Positions 7,353 through 16,787 of a stretch of 64,000 nt of DNA are shown here, in pieces; positions within the stretch are counted from its first letter, which is position 1; every line of letters starts with the position of its first letter. The notes under the pieces are model-generated. The model made no database searches, had not been told where the DNA came from, and saw only the letters and a program-made list of their open reading frames with translations. This DNA comes from SIG603 sp964369415 (GTDB lineage Bacteria > Bacillota > Clostridia > Oscillospirales > Acutalibacteraceae), in assembly GCA_964369415.1 (NCBI GenBank), contig CAYJFP010000004.1, positions 1 through 64,000 on the forward strand, read 5' to 3'. The translations under genes and the position numbers were made by a program.

Positions 7353-8762
7353 TTATTCAAGGTCGTCTTTGGTGATAGAACTTTTCATTCCATCGCCCGT
7401 AAAGCAGTTCGTGCAAAACGCCATTCCCGATTTAGAACAAGCGGTTTTAAGCCCCTTTACGCTGATATACCCTAGGCTATCAACGCCTATTTCTCTAGCT
7501 ATTTCCTCCAAACTCATCTTGTTCGCAATCAAATTTTCCTCGCTGTCTATGTCTGTTCCATAGTGGCAAGTAAATTTAAATGGTGGAGATGAAATTCTCA
7601 TATGTACTTCTTTAGCTCCAGCCGCCCTTAAAGTCTTAACAATTTTAGCACTGGTGGTTCCTCTAACTATTGAGTCATCAACCAAAACTATCCTCTTCCC
7701 CTTTACATTAACAGAAAGCGGGTTAAGCTTAAGCCTTACGGCATTATCCCTTTGTGCCTGTGTCGGATAGATAAAACTTCTGCCTATATATCTGTTTTTT
7801 ACAAATCCAAAGTCAAGTGGAATTTTGCTCTCCATGCTGTACCCCATTGCCGCTTCTAAACCGCTATCTGGAACACCACAAACAAAATCTGCCTCTACTG
7901 GATACTCCTTAGCCAAAATTCTACCCATATTACATCTAGCTTCGTAAACATTCAGCCCGTCAATCGTAGAATCAGGTCTTGCAAAGTACACATATTCAAA
8001 TATACAAAGTCCGCAGTTTTCATCCTTTTCTGTCAAGACCACTTCTTCAAATATGATTTTTCCATTCTCGATTACTACTACTTCACCAGGTTTTACATCT
8101 CGAACAAACTCAAAACCGCAAGCTTCAAGTCCGCAGCTTTCTGAGGAAATCGCCATGCCGTGTTTGCCCTTACCTATGCAAAGTGGCCTGTATCCATTAG
8201 GGTCTCTAACCGCCGTAATTTTATTATGACTATTAAGAATTATGAGCGAAAAAGCACCTCTTAATTTCTTAGATGAGCTAATTATACCAGGTAAAGAGTG
8301 CCCCTCTTTCATAATGCTATATCCGATTAACGACGCTATAACTTCACTGTCACTCGTTGCGTTAAAATTAAGTCCGAGTCGCATTAAATCTTCCTTAATC
8401 TCTTTTGCATTAACAATATTTCCATTATGAGCCGTTGCGATACGGCCAGTTAGAAACTCGGTTACAAAAGGCCCTACGTTCTCTTTTACGTTTGTACCTG
8501 TTGTCGAGTATCGGTTGTGTCCTACAGCCGCAGTACTTTTCGGCATAGAATCAAGAACTTTATGTGAAAACACTTCACTAACAAGTCCCACATCCTTAAT
8601 GCAAACAATTTTGTTGTCATTGATAGCGGCAATCCCCGCACCTTCCTGACCTCTATGCTGAAGTGCAAGAAGTCCATTGTAGGTTATTCCGACAGCTTCG
8701 GATTCGTCTACACTGACTCCAAAAATGGCGCATTCTTCATGTAATTTCTCATCTCTAAACAT
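7353..8762 (-). CDS. purF: Amidophosphoribosyltransferase
   Basis: Catalyses the first committed step of purine synthesis: PRPP plus glutamine to phosphoribosylamine. The 469-residue protein has a 10-residue propeptide before the catalytic Cys11 (EECAIFG) of the class II glutamine amidotransferase domain. The PRPP loop is VLVDDSIVRGTTS near residue 350. C-terminal cysteines including FCTNC match the 4Fe-4S ligands of the Bacillus-type enzyme. Ribosome binding site AGAGGAAA. It starts 18 bases after gltD, so it appears to be the last gene of the gltB-gltD-purF transcript. That is unusual, since purF normally sits in the pur operon, and it would place this gene under the nitrogen-responsive attenuator upstream of gltB. 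Confidence 0.97.
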   Translation of the reverse strand: MFRDEKLHEECAIFGVSVDESEAVGITYNGLLALQHRGQEGAGIAAINDNKIVCIKDVGLVSEVFSHKVLDSMPKSTAAVGHNRYSTTGTNVKENVGPFVTEFLTGRIATAHNGNIVNAKEIKEDLMRLGLNFNATSDSEVIASLIGYSIMKEGHSLPGIISSSKKLRGAFSLIILNSHNKITAVRDPNGYRPLCIGKGKHGMAISSESCGLEACGFEFVRDVKPGEVVVIENGKIIFEEVVLTEKDENCGLCIFEYVYFARPDSTIDGLNVYEARCNMGRILAKEYPVEADFVCGVPDSGLEAAMGYSMESKIPLDFGFVKNRYIGRSFIYPTQAQRDNAVRLKLNPLSVNVKGKRIVLVDDSIVRGTTSAKIVKTLRAAGAKEVHMRISSPPFKFTCHYGTDIDSEENLIANKMSLEEIAREIGVDSLGYISVKGLKTACSKSGMAFCTNCFTGDGMKSSITKDDLE

Positions 8763-8780
8763 ATATATTTCCTCTTTTAA

Positions 8781-10220
8781 TTAAATATTTGTATATCCCA
8801 TAAGAAATTCGTCCACTTCTTTTGCACATTTAATTCCGTCTGCAACTGCCCAAACCACTAGAGATTGCCCTCTTTTCATGTCTCCGCAGGCAAATACATT
8901 TTCGGCATCAGTCTTATATGATTTTTCATTTTTAGTTGGAATATTAATTCCGTTTACCGCATAGTCTTCGCAGCCTACAAATCCTGCGGCTATTAATAGT
9001 AAATCGGCATCAATTTTTTGCTCTGTACCCTCTACTTCACAAAGTTTTCCGTCTTTAAACTCCACTTTAACAGTCATGACGCCTGTTAGCTTACCATCGG
9101 TTTGGAATATTTCCTTAATTGTCGTTTGATACACTCTAGGGTCATTTCCAAAAACCTCTATCGCCTCTTGCTGACCGTAATCAGTCACGCAAACCTTTGG
9201 CCACTCAGGCCACGGATTAGACTCTAGTCTTTCATCAGGAGCTTTAGGCATCATTTCTATCTGAAGCACTGATTTTGCACCGTGTCTTATAGATGTTCCT
9301 ACACAGTCATTTCCTGTATCTCCGCCGCCTAAAACGATTACGTTCTTGCCTTTTGCAGAAACATAAGTCCCGTCTTTAAGGCCACTTTCTATGATACTTT
9401 TTGTCGTGCTTGATAAAAAGTCAACCGCAAAATATATTCCGTCAGCTTCTCTATTTTCAAGAGTTAAATCTCTTGCTTTTTTTGCACCGAAACATAGTAT
9501 AACAGCATCAAAGTCTTTTAGCTCTTCAAGGCTTAAATCTTTACCAAAATCCCTGTTTGGAATAAATGTCACGCCTTCAGATTCCATTAAATTGATTCTT
9601 CTTTGCACGATATTTTTATCAAGCTTCATGTTCGGAATTCCATACATTAAAAGCCCACCAAATCTATTGTCTCTTTCAAAAACTGTTACGTTATGTCCTC
9701 TTTTATTTAGCTTTTCAGCCACCGCAAGTCCAGCAGGACCTGAACCGATTACCGCTATTTTTTTATCGCTTCTTATACTTGGAACTTTCGGTGTCATGTC
9801 TCCGTTTTTAAACCCTTCTTCGATTAAGAAAAGTTCGTTGTCACGAATTGTAACTGCATCGCTGTCCATTCCATTTATACAAGCTTTTTCGCAAAGTGCC
9901 GGACAAACTCTTCCTGTAAACTCAGGAAAACAGCTTGTTTTCAGTAATCTTGATAGGCCGTGTGAGTAATTACCCGTGTATATCTCTTCATTCCATTCTG
10001 GAATTAAATTATGAAGCGGGCAACCGGTAACCATCCCTTTAAGTTCTATCGCAGAACCGCAAAAAGGCACACCACAATTCATACATCTTGCCGCTTGCAT
10101 TTCTCTATCTTCTTTAGAATTTATAGCATAAAATTCATCAAAATTTTTGATTCTGTCTACGACAGATACTTTTTCATTCGCTTTTCTGTCGTATTCCATA
10201 AATCCGCTGATTTTACCCAT
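8781..10220 (-). CDS. gltD: Glutamate synthase small (beta) subunit
   Basis: NADPH-dependent subunit of glutamate synthase; delivers electrons from NADPH via FAD and iron-sulfur centres to the large subunit. The 479 residues contain N-terminal cysteine clusters (AARCMNCGVPFC, GCPLHNLIPEW, RVCPALCEKACINGM), the FAD motif GSGPAGLAVAEKL near residue 159 and a second dinucleotide motif VLGGGDTGNDCVG near 296. Ribosome binding site GAGGTG. It starts 12 bases after gltB and is followed by purF, all on the minus strand. Standard length, no anomaly. Confidence 0.97.
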   Translation of the reverse strand: MGKISGFMEYDRKANEKVSVVDRIKNFDEFYAINSKEDREMQAARCMNCGVPFCGSAIELKGMVTGCPLHNLIPEWNEEIYTGNYSHGLSRLLKTSCFPEFTGRVCPALCEKACINGMDSDAVTIRDNELFLIEEGFKNGDMTPKVPSIRSDKKIAVIGSGPAGLAVAEKLNKRGHNVTVFERDNRFGGLLMYGIPNMKLDKNIVQRRINLMESEGVTFIPNRDFGKDLSLEELKDFDAVILCFGAKKARDLTLENREADGIYFAVDFLSSTTKSIIESGLKDGTYVSAKGKNVIVLGGGDTGNDCVGTSIRHGAKSVLQIEMMPKAPDERLESNPWPEWPKVCVTDYGQQEAIEVFGNDPRVYQTTIKEIFQTDGKLTGVMTVKVEFKDGKLCEVEGTEQKIDADLLLIAAGFVGCEDYAVNGINIPTKNEKSYKTDAENVFACGDMKRGQSLVVWAVADGIKCAKEVDEFLMGYTNI

Positions 10221-10232
10221 TTGTGCACCTCT

Positions 10233-13200
10233 TTACTGTTTTAGTGATTTTGTGAACGCTTCCATAACGGCGTTTTCGTGTGACATACCTTTTTCTTCAA
10301 ATTCACAAATCCATTTAAGCATTTTTTGATAGTCGTTCGGAACAATTTTCTTGAATTTTGGTAGATATTCTTCAAAATCTTTAAGAATTGTCTTACCAAG
10401 TTCAGAATTTGTCTCTTCAACATGCTTCTCTATTAGTTGTTTCAATTCTTCTATATCGTGTCTTTCTTTTACTTCGTTCATGCTTACAAATTCTTTGTTA
10501 AGTTTAAGGTATAGGTCGTATTTCATATCAAGAACATATGCGATACCACCACTCATACCAGCTGCAAAGTTTTTGCCTGTTTCGCCTAAAATAACAGCCT
10601 TACCACCTGTCATGTATTCAAGACCGTGGTCGCCACAGCCCTCTACAACAGCAGTTGCACCAGAGTTTCTAACCATGAAACGCTCGCCGGCTATACCATT
10701 AATATAGCTTTCGCCCGAAGTCGCACCATAAAATGCAACGTTACCTATAATGATATTCTCTTCTGCTTTAAAGCTACTACTTTTAGGAGGACAAACCACA
10801 ATTTTACCGCCTGATAGACCTTTTCCTAAATAGTCGTTGGCATCTCCTTCTAGCCTTAGTGTTAAACCTTTTGGAGTAAATGCACCGAACGACTGACCTA
10901 CACCGCCTAGGCAATCTATTATATAAGTGTCGGTTTCAAGATTTTTACCGCATTTTTCTGTAATTTCAGAGCCTAGTATAGTTCCTAAAGTTCTGTCCGT
11001 ACTGCAAACATCAATTTTCTCTCTATGCTTAGTTTTATTTTTGATTGCATTTTTAAATTTCTTTAATAAAATAGTTTCATCTATAGTTTCATCTAATTTA
11101 AAGTCATAAAGTTTATCAGAATTAAAAGTTTTTTCTTCAAAATCTGCGTACTCATTTGAAATGATTTTACTCATGTCAACAAGCTCGGCACGTTTTGTTA
11201 TCTTTTTCTCTCTAACTTTAATCAAGTCGGTTCTGCCTGTTAATTCAGCTAGAGTTCTGATTCCAAGTTTAGCCATGATTTCACGAAGTTCCATTGCGAT
11301 GTAGTTCATGAAATTCATTACATATTCAGGTTTTCCTTTAAACCTTTTTCTTAAACATTCATTTTGTGTTGCGATACCGACAGGGCAAGTGTCTAAGTTG
11401 CAAACTCTCATCATCATGCAACCCATAGTGACAAGTGGTGCCGTCGCAAAACCAAATTCTTCAGCGCCTAAGATAGCAGCTATTGCAACATCTCTACCGC
11501 TCATAAGTTTTCCGTCGGTTTCGATTACAACACCGGCTCTTAGTCCGTTTTGTATAAGAGTTTGATGTGCTTCTGCAAGACCAAGTTCCCATGGAAGACC
11601 CGCATCAAGAATTGAACTTGTTGGAGCTGCTCCTGTACCACCGTCATAACCTGAAATCAAGATGACCGCAGCGCCTGCCTTTGCAACACCTGCTGCAATA
11701 GTTCCAACTCCACACTCAGATACAAGTTTAACTGAAATTCTAGCTTTTCTATTTGCATTTTTAAGGTCGTAAATAAGCTGTGCTAAGTCCTCAATAGAAT
11801 AAATATCATGATGAGGAGGTGGTGAAATCAAGCTAACACCTGTTGTCGAGTGTCTTGTTTTTGCAATCCACGGATACACTTTCCCACCTGGAAGATGTCC
11901 TCCTTCACCTGGTTTTGCACCTTGCGCCATTTTAATTTGAATTTCTTTTGCGCTTAGCAGATATTCACTAGTTACGCCAAATCTACCCGATGCAACTTGC
12001 TTAATCGCACTGTTTTTCTCAGTTCCAAGTCTTGCTGGCTCTTCTCCGCCTTCACCTGAATTTGATTTACCGCCTAGTTTATTCATTGCGATAGCCATAC
12101 ATTCGTGTGCTTCTTTTGAAATTGAACCGTATGACATCGCACCTGTTTTAAATCTCTTTACAATTTCACTTACAGGCTCTACTTCGTCTATGGAAATGGC
12201 TGTACTTTCATCGAACGCAAACTCTATAAGCCCTCTTAGAGTATGAGGTTTATTTGCATCGTCAACCATAGAGCTGTATTCTTTAAATCTTTCGTAATCG
12301 CCGTTTTGAGTAGCTTGTTGTAATGCAATAATAATTTGTGGGCTGTAAAGGTGGTCTTCCTTGTCATCGCCGTTTCTAAGTTTTAGATATCCCATGCTAT
12401 CAAGAGTGCCGTCTACTCCAAGCCCAAGTGGGTCAAAAGCTTTTGAATGTCTAAATTCAATTCCCTCTGCAATTTCTTCAAGGCCTATTCCCTCTACTCT
12501 GCTTACTGTGTTTGTGAAGTATTTATCTATGACATTTTTGTTTATACCAACCGCTTCAAAAATTTGAGCCGACTGATAAGACTGGATTACAGATATACCC
12601 ATTTTAGCCGAAACTTTTACTATTCCGTGCATTACAGCATGGTTATAGTCATGGATAGCTGTATGTGGGTCTTTGTCTAAGATTTTCATGTCGATAAGCT
12701 CTTCGATACATTCGTGTGCTAAGTATGGATTGATAGCTCTTGCGCCATAACCAAGTAAAGTAGCAAATTGATGCACGTCTCTTGGCTCACCGCTTTCTAG
12801 AATTATAGAAATAGCCGTGCGCTTTTTAGTCTTAACTAAATATTGCTCCATTGCAGAAACCGCCAACAATGATGGAATTGCAACGTGGTTTTCATCTATT
12901 CCTCTATCTGATAGAATGATGATATTTGCACCTTTTTTATACGCTTTATCGCATTTTACAAACAACTGGTCTAAGGCGTGTTCTAAAGATGTATTTTTAT
13001 AGTATAAAAGTGAAACTGTAACAGCGTTAAAGCCGTCTTTGTTAAGCGCTTTAATTTTTGCTAAATCTGTGCCTGTTAAAATCGGATTTGAAACCTCTAA
13101 AACAGTGCAGTTATCGGCTGAATCTTCGAGTAAATTTCCGTCAGATCCTACATAAACCGTTGTATCAGTGACAATTTCCTCTCTTAATGAGTCGATAGGC

Positions 13201-14747
13201 GGATTTGTAACTTGTGCAAATAATTGTTTGAAATATCTGAATAAAGGCTGATGTTTTTCCGATAATATTGCAAGTGGAATATCTGTACCCATTGCAGAAG
13301 TCGGCTCGATACCGTTTTTAGCCATAGGCATAATATTATTTTTAACATCTTCATATGAGTATCCGAAGACTTTGTACATTTTGCTTCTTTCTTCATCTGA
13401 AAACTTCTCAATTTTCTTATTTGGAATTGGAAGTGATTTTAGGTTTAAAAGATTTCTGTCTAGCCACTCACCGTATGGTTTTTTAGATGCATAAGTGCTC
13501 TTACATTCGTCGTCTGAAATGATTCTTTTTTTAACTGTGTCTACAAGTAGCATTTTACCTGGCTGTAATCTTGATTTTTTGACAATTTTAGCAGGGTCAA
13601 TGTCCAAAACACCGACTTCTGACGAAAGAATCAGCGTGTTGTCTTTTGTGACATAATAACGTGATGGACGTAGTCCGTTTCTATCAAGAACCGCACCCAT
13701 GACATCTCCGTCAGAGAATAAAATTGCGGCGGGGCCATCCCATGGCTCCATCATTGTCGCATAGTAATGATAAAAGTCCTTTTTATTTCTGTCCATATAT
13801 GGGTCATTTCTCCATGGCTCAGGAATTGTCATCATCACCGCTAAAGGCAAGTCAACACCATTCATATATAAAAATTCAAGTGTGTTATCAAGCATAGCCG
13901 AGTCAGAGCCTTCTCCGTTTATAACAGGCAAGACCTTGCTGATGTCTTCTCCTAAAACGTCCGAATTCATCGTCTCTTCTCTTGCGTGCATACGGTCAGC
14001 ATTACCTCTAATTGTATTAATTTCACCATTATGTGCAATAACTCTATTTGGATGAGCTCTTTCCCAACTAGGATTTGTATTTGTTGAAAACCTTGAGTGA
14101 ACTAGTGCAATCGCACTGATATAAGTCCTATCTTGTAAATCAAGATAAAACTCTCTAAGTTGGTTAACTAGGAACATTCCTTTGTAAACGATTGTACGAG
14201 AAGAAAGGCTGGTTACATAAGTGTCTCCCGCACTTTGCTCGAACTCACGTCTAATTACATATAGTTTTCTATCAAAGCTAATTCCTTTTTCTAAATTAGA
14301 TGGACGCTTTATAAAGCACTGCTCAATATATGGCATTTTATCAAAAGCTTTTTTACCTAAAACTTCAGGCTTTGTAGGTACTTTTCTCCAGCCTAAAAAT
14401 GTAGCTCCCGATTTTTTTACTATGTGCTCAAACATCTTTTTAGTTTGAGTCCTTTTTAGCTTGTCAGCCGGTAAAAAGAACATACCAACTCCATAGTCTC
14501 TCTCTTCACCAATTTCAAAACTTAAATCCAATTTACTGAAAAAGTTATGTGAAATTTGAAGTAGAATTCCGACTCCGTCACCTACTTCACCCAGTGCATC
14601 TTTACCCGCTCTATGTTCCAGTTTTTCTACAACTTCTAGCGCATTTGATACAACTTCATAACTTTTTTTACCGTCGATAGACACAACGGCTCCTATACCA
14701 CAAGCATCATGTTCAAACCTTGATTGGTACAATGTTTCATTTTTCAC
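10233..14747 (-). CDS. gltB: Glutamate synthase large (alpha) subunit
   Basis: Converts glutamine plus 2-oxoglutarate to two glutamates. This 1504-residue protein has the class II amidotransferase Cys at residue 16 (HDACGIG), preceded by a short propeptide, and a central domain. Its FMN-binding synthase domain holds PGEGGHLPGGKVYPWIAKTR and the 3Fe-4S cysteines CMMMRVCNLDTCPVG. The C-terminal GXGXG beta-helix follows (ANDYLGKGLSGGKIVV). The start is a GTG seven bases after a perfect AAGGAGG; the longer open frame upstream runs into the leader terminator and is rejected. It is the first gene of gltB-gltD-purF and lies behind an ANTAR-type attenuator. Confidence 0.97.
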   Translation of the reverse strand: MKNETLYQSRFEHDACGIGAVVSIDGKKSYEVVSNALEVVEKLEHRAGKDALGEVGDGVGILLQISHNFFSKLDLSFEIGEERDYGVGMFFLPADKLKRTQTKKMFEHIVKKSGATFLGWRKVPTKPEVLGKKAFDKMPYIEQCFIKRPSNLEKGISFDRKLYVIRREFEQSAGDTYVTSLSSRTIVYKGMFLVNQLREFYLDLQDRTYISAIALVHSRFSTNTNPSWERAHPNRVIAHNGEINTIRGNADRMHAREETMNSDVLGEDISKVLPVINGEGSDSAMLDNTLEFLYMNGVDLPLAVMMTIPEPWRNDPYMDRNKKDFYHYYATMMEPWDGPAAILFSDGDVMGAVLDRNGLRPSRYYVTKDNTLILSSEVGVLDIDPAKIVKKSRLQPGKMLLVDTVKKRIISDDECKSTYASKKPYGEWLDRNLLNLKSLPIPNKKIEKFSDEERSKMYKVFGYSYEDVKNNIMPMAKNGIEPTSAMGTDIPLAILSEKHQPLFRYFKQLFAQVTNPPIDSLREEIVTDTTVYVGSDGNLLEDSADNCTVLEVSNPILTGTDLAKIKALNKDGFNAVTVSLLYYKNTSLEHALDQLFVKCDKAYKKGANIIILSDRGIDENHVAIPSLLAVSAMEQYLVKTKKRTAISIILESGEPRDVHQFATLLGYGARAINPYLAHECIEELIDMKILDKDPHTAIHDYNHAVMHGIVKVSAKMGISVIQSYQSAQIFEAVGINKNVIDKYFTNTVSRVEGIGLEEIAEGIEFRHSKAFDPLGLGVDGTLDSMGYLKLRNGDDKEDHLYSPQIIIALQQATQNGDYERFKEYSSMVDDANKPHTLRGLIEFAFDESTAISIDEVEPVSEIVKRFKTGAMSYGSISKEAHECMAIAMNKLGGKSNSGEGGEEPARLGTEKNSAIKQVASGRFGVTSEYLLSAKEIQIKMAQGAKPGEGGHLPGGKVYPWIAKTRHSTTGVSLISPPPHHDIYSIEDLAQLIYDLKNANRKARISVKLVSECGVGTIAAGVAKAGAAVILISGYDGGTGAAPTSSILDAGLPWELGLAEAHQTLIQNGLRAGVVIETDGKLMSGRDVAIAAILGAEEFGFATAPLVTMGCMMMRVCNLDTCPVGIATQNECLRKRFKGKPEYVMNFMNYIAMELREIMAKLGIRTLAELTGRTDLIKVREKKITKRAELVDMSKIISNEYADFEEKTFNSDKLYDFKLDETIDETILLKKFKNAIKNKTKHREKIDVCSTDRTLGTILGSEITEKCGKNLETDTYIIDCLGGVGQSFGAFTPKGLTLRLEGDANDYLGKGLSGGKIVVCPPKSSSFKAEENIIIGNVAFYGATSGESYINGIAGERFMVRNSGATAVVEGCGDHGLEYMTGGKAVILGETGKNFAAGMSGGIAYVLDMKYDLYLKLNKEFVSMNEVKERHDIEELKQLIEKHVEETNSELGKTILKDFEEYLPKFKKIVPNDYQKMLKWICEFEEKGMSHENAVMEAFTKSLKQ

Positions 14748-14768
14748 TGTAAAACCTCCTTGATAAAT

Positions 14769-14862
14769 AAAAAAAGAGACCGTGATATGACACGGCGAAT
14801 ACAAACACACCTAATACGCACTATTCATAATAGCACAATGTCAATCACGACTCCATTGTCGT
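14769..14862 (-). promoter_or_regulatory. gltB leader: hexaloop antiterminator overlapping an intrinsic terminator
   Basis: On the minus strand, stem ACGAC/GTCGT encloses the six-base loop AATGGA (14847-14862), with A at loop position 1 and G at position 4. The 3' arm and part of the loop belong to the 5' arm of a terminator, GAGTCGTGATTGACA (14839-14853). This pairs with TGTCATATCACGGTCTC (14776-14792) through about 14 bp with two small bulges, followed by seven U. The long terminator loop holds its own hairpin (GTGCTATT/AATAGTGC). The two folds are mutually exclusive. The arrangement matches known ANTAR-protein antitermination; folding was done by eye. Confidence 0.72.
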
Positions 14863-14906
14863 CAAATATATTTTCTTTAAGTAAAGAAATAGTCCTTACC
14901 TAGAGA

Positions 14907-14935
14907 ATTATAACACATTGTTCTCAAAATTACAA
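14907..14935 (-). promoter_or_regulatory. gltB promoter
   Basis: Minus strand TTGTAA (14930-14935) and TATAAT (14907-14912) with a 17-base spacer. The resulting leader of about 150 bases contains the hexaloop attenuator. Confidence 0.65.
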
Positions 14936-14970
14936 TAGCTAAGTTAAAAATCATCTTAAGCACTAAAAAA

Positions 14971-15003
14971 TGCGCAATAGTGGCAACTAAAAGTTGCCAC
15001 TAT
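14971..15003 (-). terminator. Hairpin terminator downstream of the amt-PII gene
   Basis: Perfect 12-bp stem ATAGTGGCAACT/AGTTGCCACTAT (14977-15003). On the minus strand it is followed by TTGCGCATTTTTT, so the U-run is delayed by several bases and termination may be partial. The remaining bases to the gltB promoter show nothing else. Confidence 0.6.
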
Positions 15004-15021
15004 CACACAAATTATATTAAT

Positions 15022-16707
15022 TTACTCATCTTGGAGTGCGTCGTAATCTACTTCACCGGTTCTAATCTTAATTACGTTTTCAATGTCGTAAACAAAGATT
15101 TTACCGTCGCCAATTTTACCTGTGTACAATGCTTTTTTGATTGTATCAATAGTCAAGTCAAGCGGTACTTTTGCAATTACAATTTCCACTTTAACTTTTG
15201 GTCTTAATGTGGTTTCAAGCATTACACCACGGTACATGTTACCTTTTTGCATTCCATATCCTAAAACCTGTGTCACTGTCATGCCTGTAATTCCTATTGC
15301 ATCGAGTGAAGCTTTAAGCTCTTCAAATTTAGATTGATTTGTAATGACGACAACTTTTTTCATTTCATAATCGCCAATAGATTTATCCACTACAGGGATA
15401 GCTTGTGAAGGAGCAACAACAGGTGCTGAAATAACCACTGTTTCTTTATGCTCTTTTCTGAAATCTGTTCCCATAGGTACAGGCATGAAGTCTGCATATG
15501 AGTTTGCAAGGCCGTGCTCTTCAATATCAAGTCCTGCAATTTCTTCTTCTTTAGTAACTCTTAGACCAACTGTCTTTTTGATAAGTGTAAATACTATTGT
15601 CATTGTAACTGCAACCCATGCGATAACGGCTAGAACACCTATAGTTTGAATTCCAAGGTAGTTAAATCCGCCGCCGTATAGCAAGCCTTGTTCTGTTGCG
15701 AATACACCTGTAAGAATTGTACCAACTGCACCACTCATTCCGTGAACGCCAACAGCACCAACTGGGTCGTCAATTTTAAGTACTTTTTCTACAAATTCAA
15801 TACCGAATACTACTACGAAACCACCAATTACACCGATGAAGAAAGCGCCCTCTGGTGCAACTTGGTCACAACCTGCTGTTATTGCAACAAGTCCTGCTAA
15901 AGCTCCGTTTAAAGTCATTGAAACGTCTGGTTTTTTGTATCTTATCCATGTGATAACTAATACTGTAGCCGCTGCCGCTGCTGCTGCTAAGTTTGTTGTT
16001 ACGAAAATGTTTGCTGCGCTTTCGATAGCACCGTCTGTCATTGAAACTGTTGAACCACCGTTGAAACCAAACCAACAGAACCAAAGAATGAATACACCAA
16101 GTGCACCTAGTGTTAAGCTGTGACCTGGTATAGCTTTTGCTTTTCCGCTTTTTGAATATTTTCCGATACGAGGTCCAAGAACTTTAGCACCTACTAAAGC
16201 TGCAACGCCACCTACCATGTGAACTGCTGTTGAACCAGCAAAATCGTGGAAACCCATTTGTGCTAGCCAGCCGCCGCCCCATATCCAGTGACCTGAAATC
16301 GGATATACAAGTGCGCTTAAGACAACACTGTAAATAAGGTATGATGAGAATTTTGTTCTCTCTGCCATTGCACCTGAAACGATTGTAGCCGCTGTAGCGC
16401 AGAAAACTGTTTGGAAAATTACAAACGCTGCACTTGGAATTGTACTGCTGTAATCGCCTCTAACAAAAAAGTCTAGTCCACCTACAAATAGTCCGTCGCC
16501 TGCGAACATAAGGCCAAAACCTATTAGCCAGAAAACTAACGAACCTAATGAAAAGTCCATAAGGTTTTTCATGATGATGTTACCTGCGTTTTTAGCACGG
16601 GTAAAACCTGTTTCTACCATTGCAAATCCTGCTTGCATAAAGAATACTAGCGCCGCTGCCAGTAAGGTCCATATTGTGTCTACTGCTGAAAATCCTGCGA
16701 AATCCAT
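15022..16707 (-). CDS. amt: Ammonium transporter fused to a C-terminal PII (GlnK-like) domain
   Basis: The first 400 or so residues form a multi-helix Amt/Rh/MEP ammonium channel (MVETGFTRAKNAGNIIMKNL; GGVAALVGAKVLGPR). The last 110 residues are a PII signalling domain, ending in the family signature GKIGDGKIFVYDIENVIKI. In most bacteria GlnK is a separate protein that plugs the channel; here it is covalently joined. The T-loop segment (YRGVMLETTLRPKVKVE) lacks the Tyr uridylylated in proteobacterial PII, so control is probably by direct ADP/ATP/2-oxoglutarate binding. The start is the ATG after GGAGGGAACAAAA, giving 561 residues. It lies between glnN and gltB and has its own attenuator. Confidence 0.93.
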   Translation of the reverse strand: MDFAGFSAVDTIWTLLAAALVFFMQAGFAMVETGFTRAKNAGNIIMKNLMDFSLGSLVFWLIGFGLMFAGDGLFVGGLDFFVRGDYSSTIPSAAFVIFQTVFCATAATIVSGAMAERTKFSSYLIYSVVLSALVYPISGHWIWGGGWLAQMGFHDFAGSTAVHMVGGVAALVGAKVLGPRIGKYSKSGKAKAIPGHSLTLGALGVFILWFCWFGFNGGSTVSMTDGAIESAANIFVTTNLAAAAAAATVLVITWIRYKKPDVSMTLNGALAGLVAITAGCDQVAPEGAFFIGVIGGFVVVFGIEFVEKVLKIDDPVGAVGVHGMSGAVGTILTGVFATEQGLLYGGGFNYLGIQTIGVLAVIAWVAVTMTIVFTLIKKTVGLRVTKEEEIAGLDIEEHGLANSYADFMPVPMGTDFRKEHKETVVISAPVVAPSQAIPVVDKSIGDYEMKKVVVITNQSKFEELKASLDAIGITGMTVTQVLGYGMQKGNMYRGVMLETTLRPKVKVEIVIAKVPLDLTIDTIKKALYTGKIGDGKIFVYDIENVIKIRTGEVDYDALQDE

Positions 16708-16734
16708 TTTTGTTCCCTCCAAATTTTAATTAAT

Positions 16735-16781
16735 AAAAAAGTGCATTTAGCCGAAATAAGGCTAAATGCACTTCATTGTGC
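16735..16781 (-). promoter_or_regulatory. glnN-amt intergenic attenuator with ANTAR-type hexaloop
   Basis: Minus strand: stem GCAC/GTGC with loop AATGAA (16768-16781; A1 and G4 present). The 3' arm GTGC is part of the 5' arm of a strong terminator, AAGTGCATTTAGCC/GGCTAAATGCACTT (16739-16773), followed by six U. No separate promoter is obvious in the 80-base gap. It would therefore regulate readthrough from glnN into amt. Confidence 0.7.
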
Positions 16782-16787
16782 CAATAT

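Noticed and set aside
9391..9969. Open frame of 192 codons on the plus strand
   Set aside because: It lies wholly antisense to gltD, has no ribosome binding site and no recognisable domain; it is a shadow of the real gene.
14748..14810. Longer start of gltB
   Set aside because: The extra codons run through the leader terminator and U-tract, while a perfect AAGGAGG supports the GTG at 14747.
14881..14910. Second hexaloop upstream of the gltB target stem
   Set aside because: The segments there form either a 5-base or 7-base loop, or a palindrome with a T-starting loop; none has A1 and G4 in a six-base loop.
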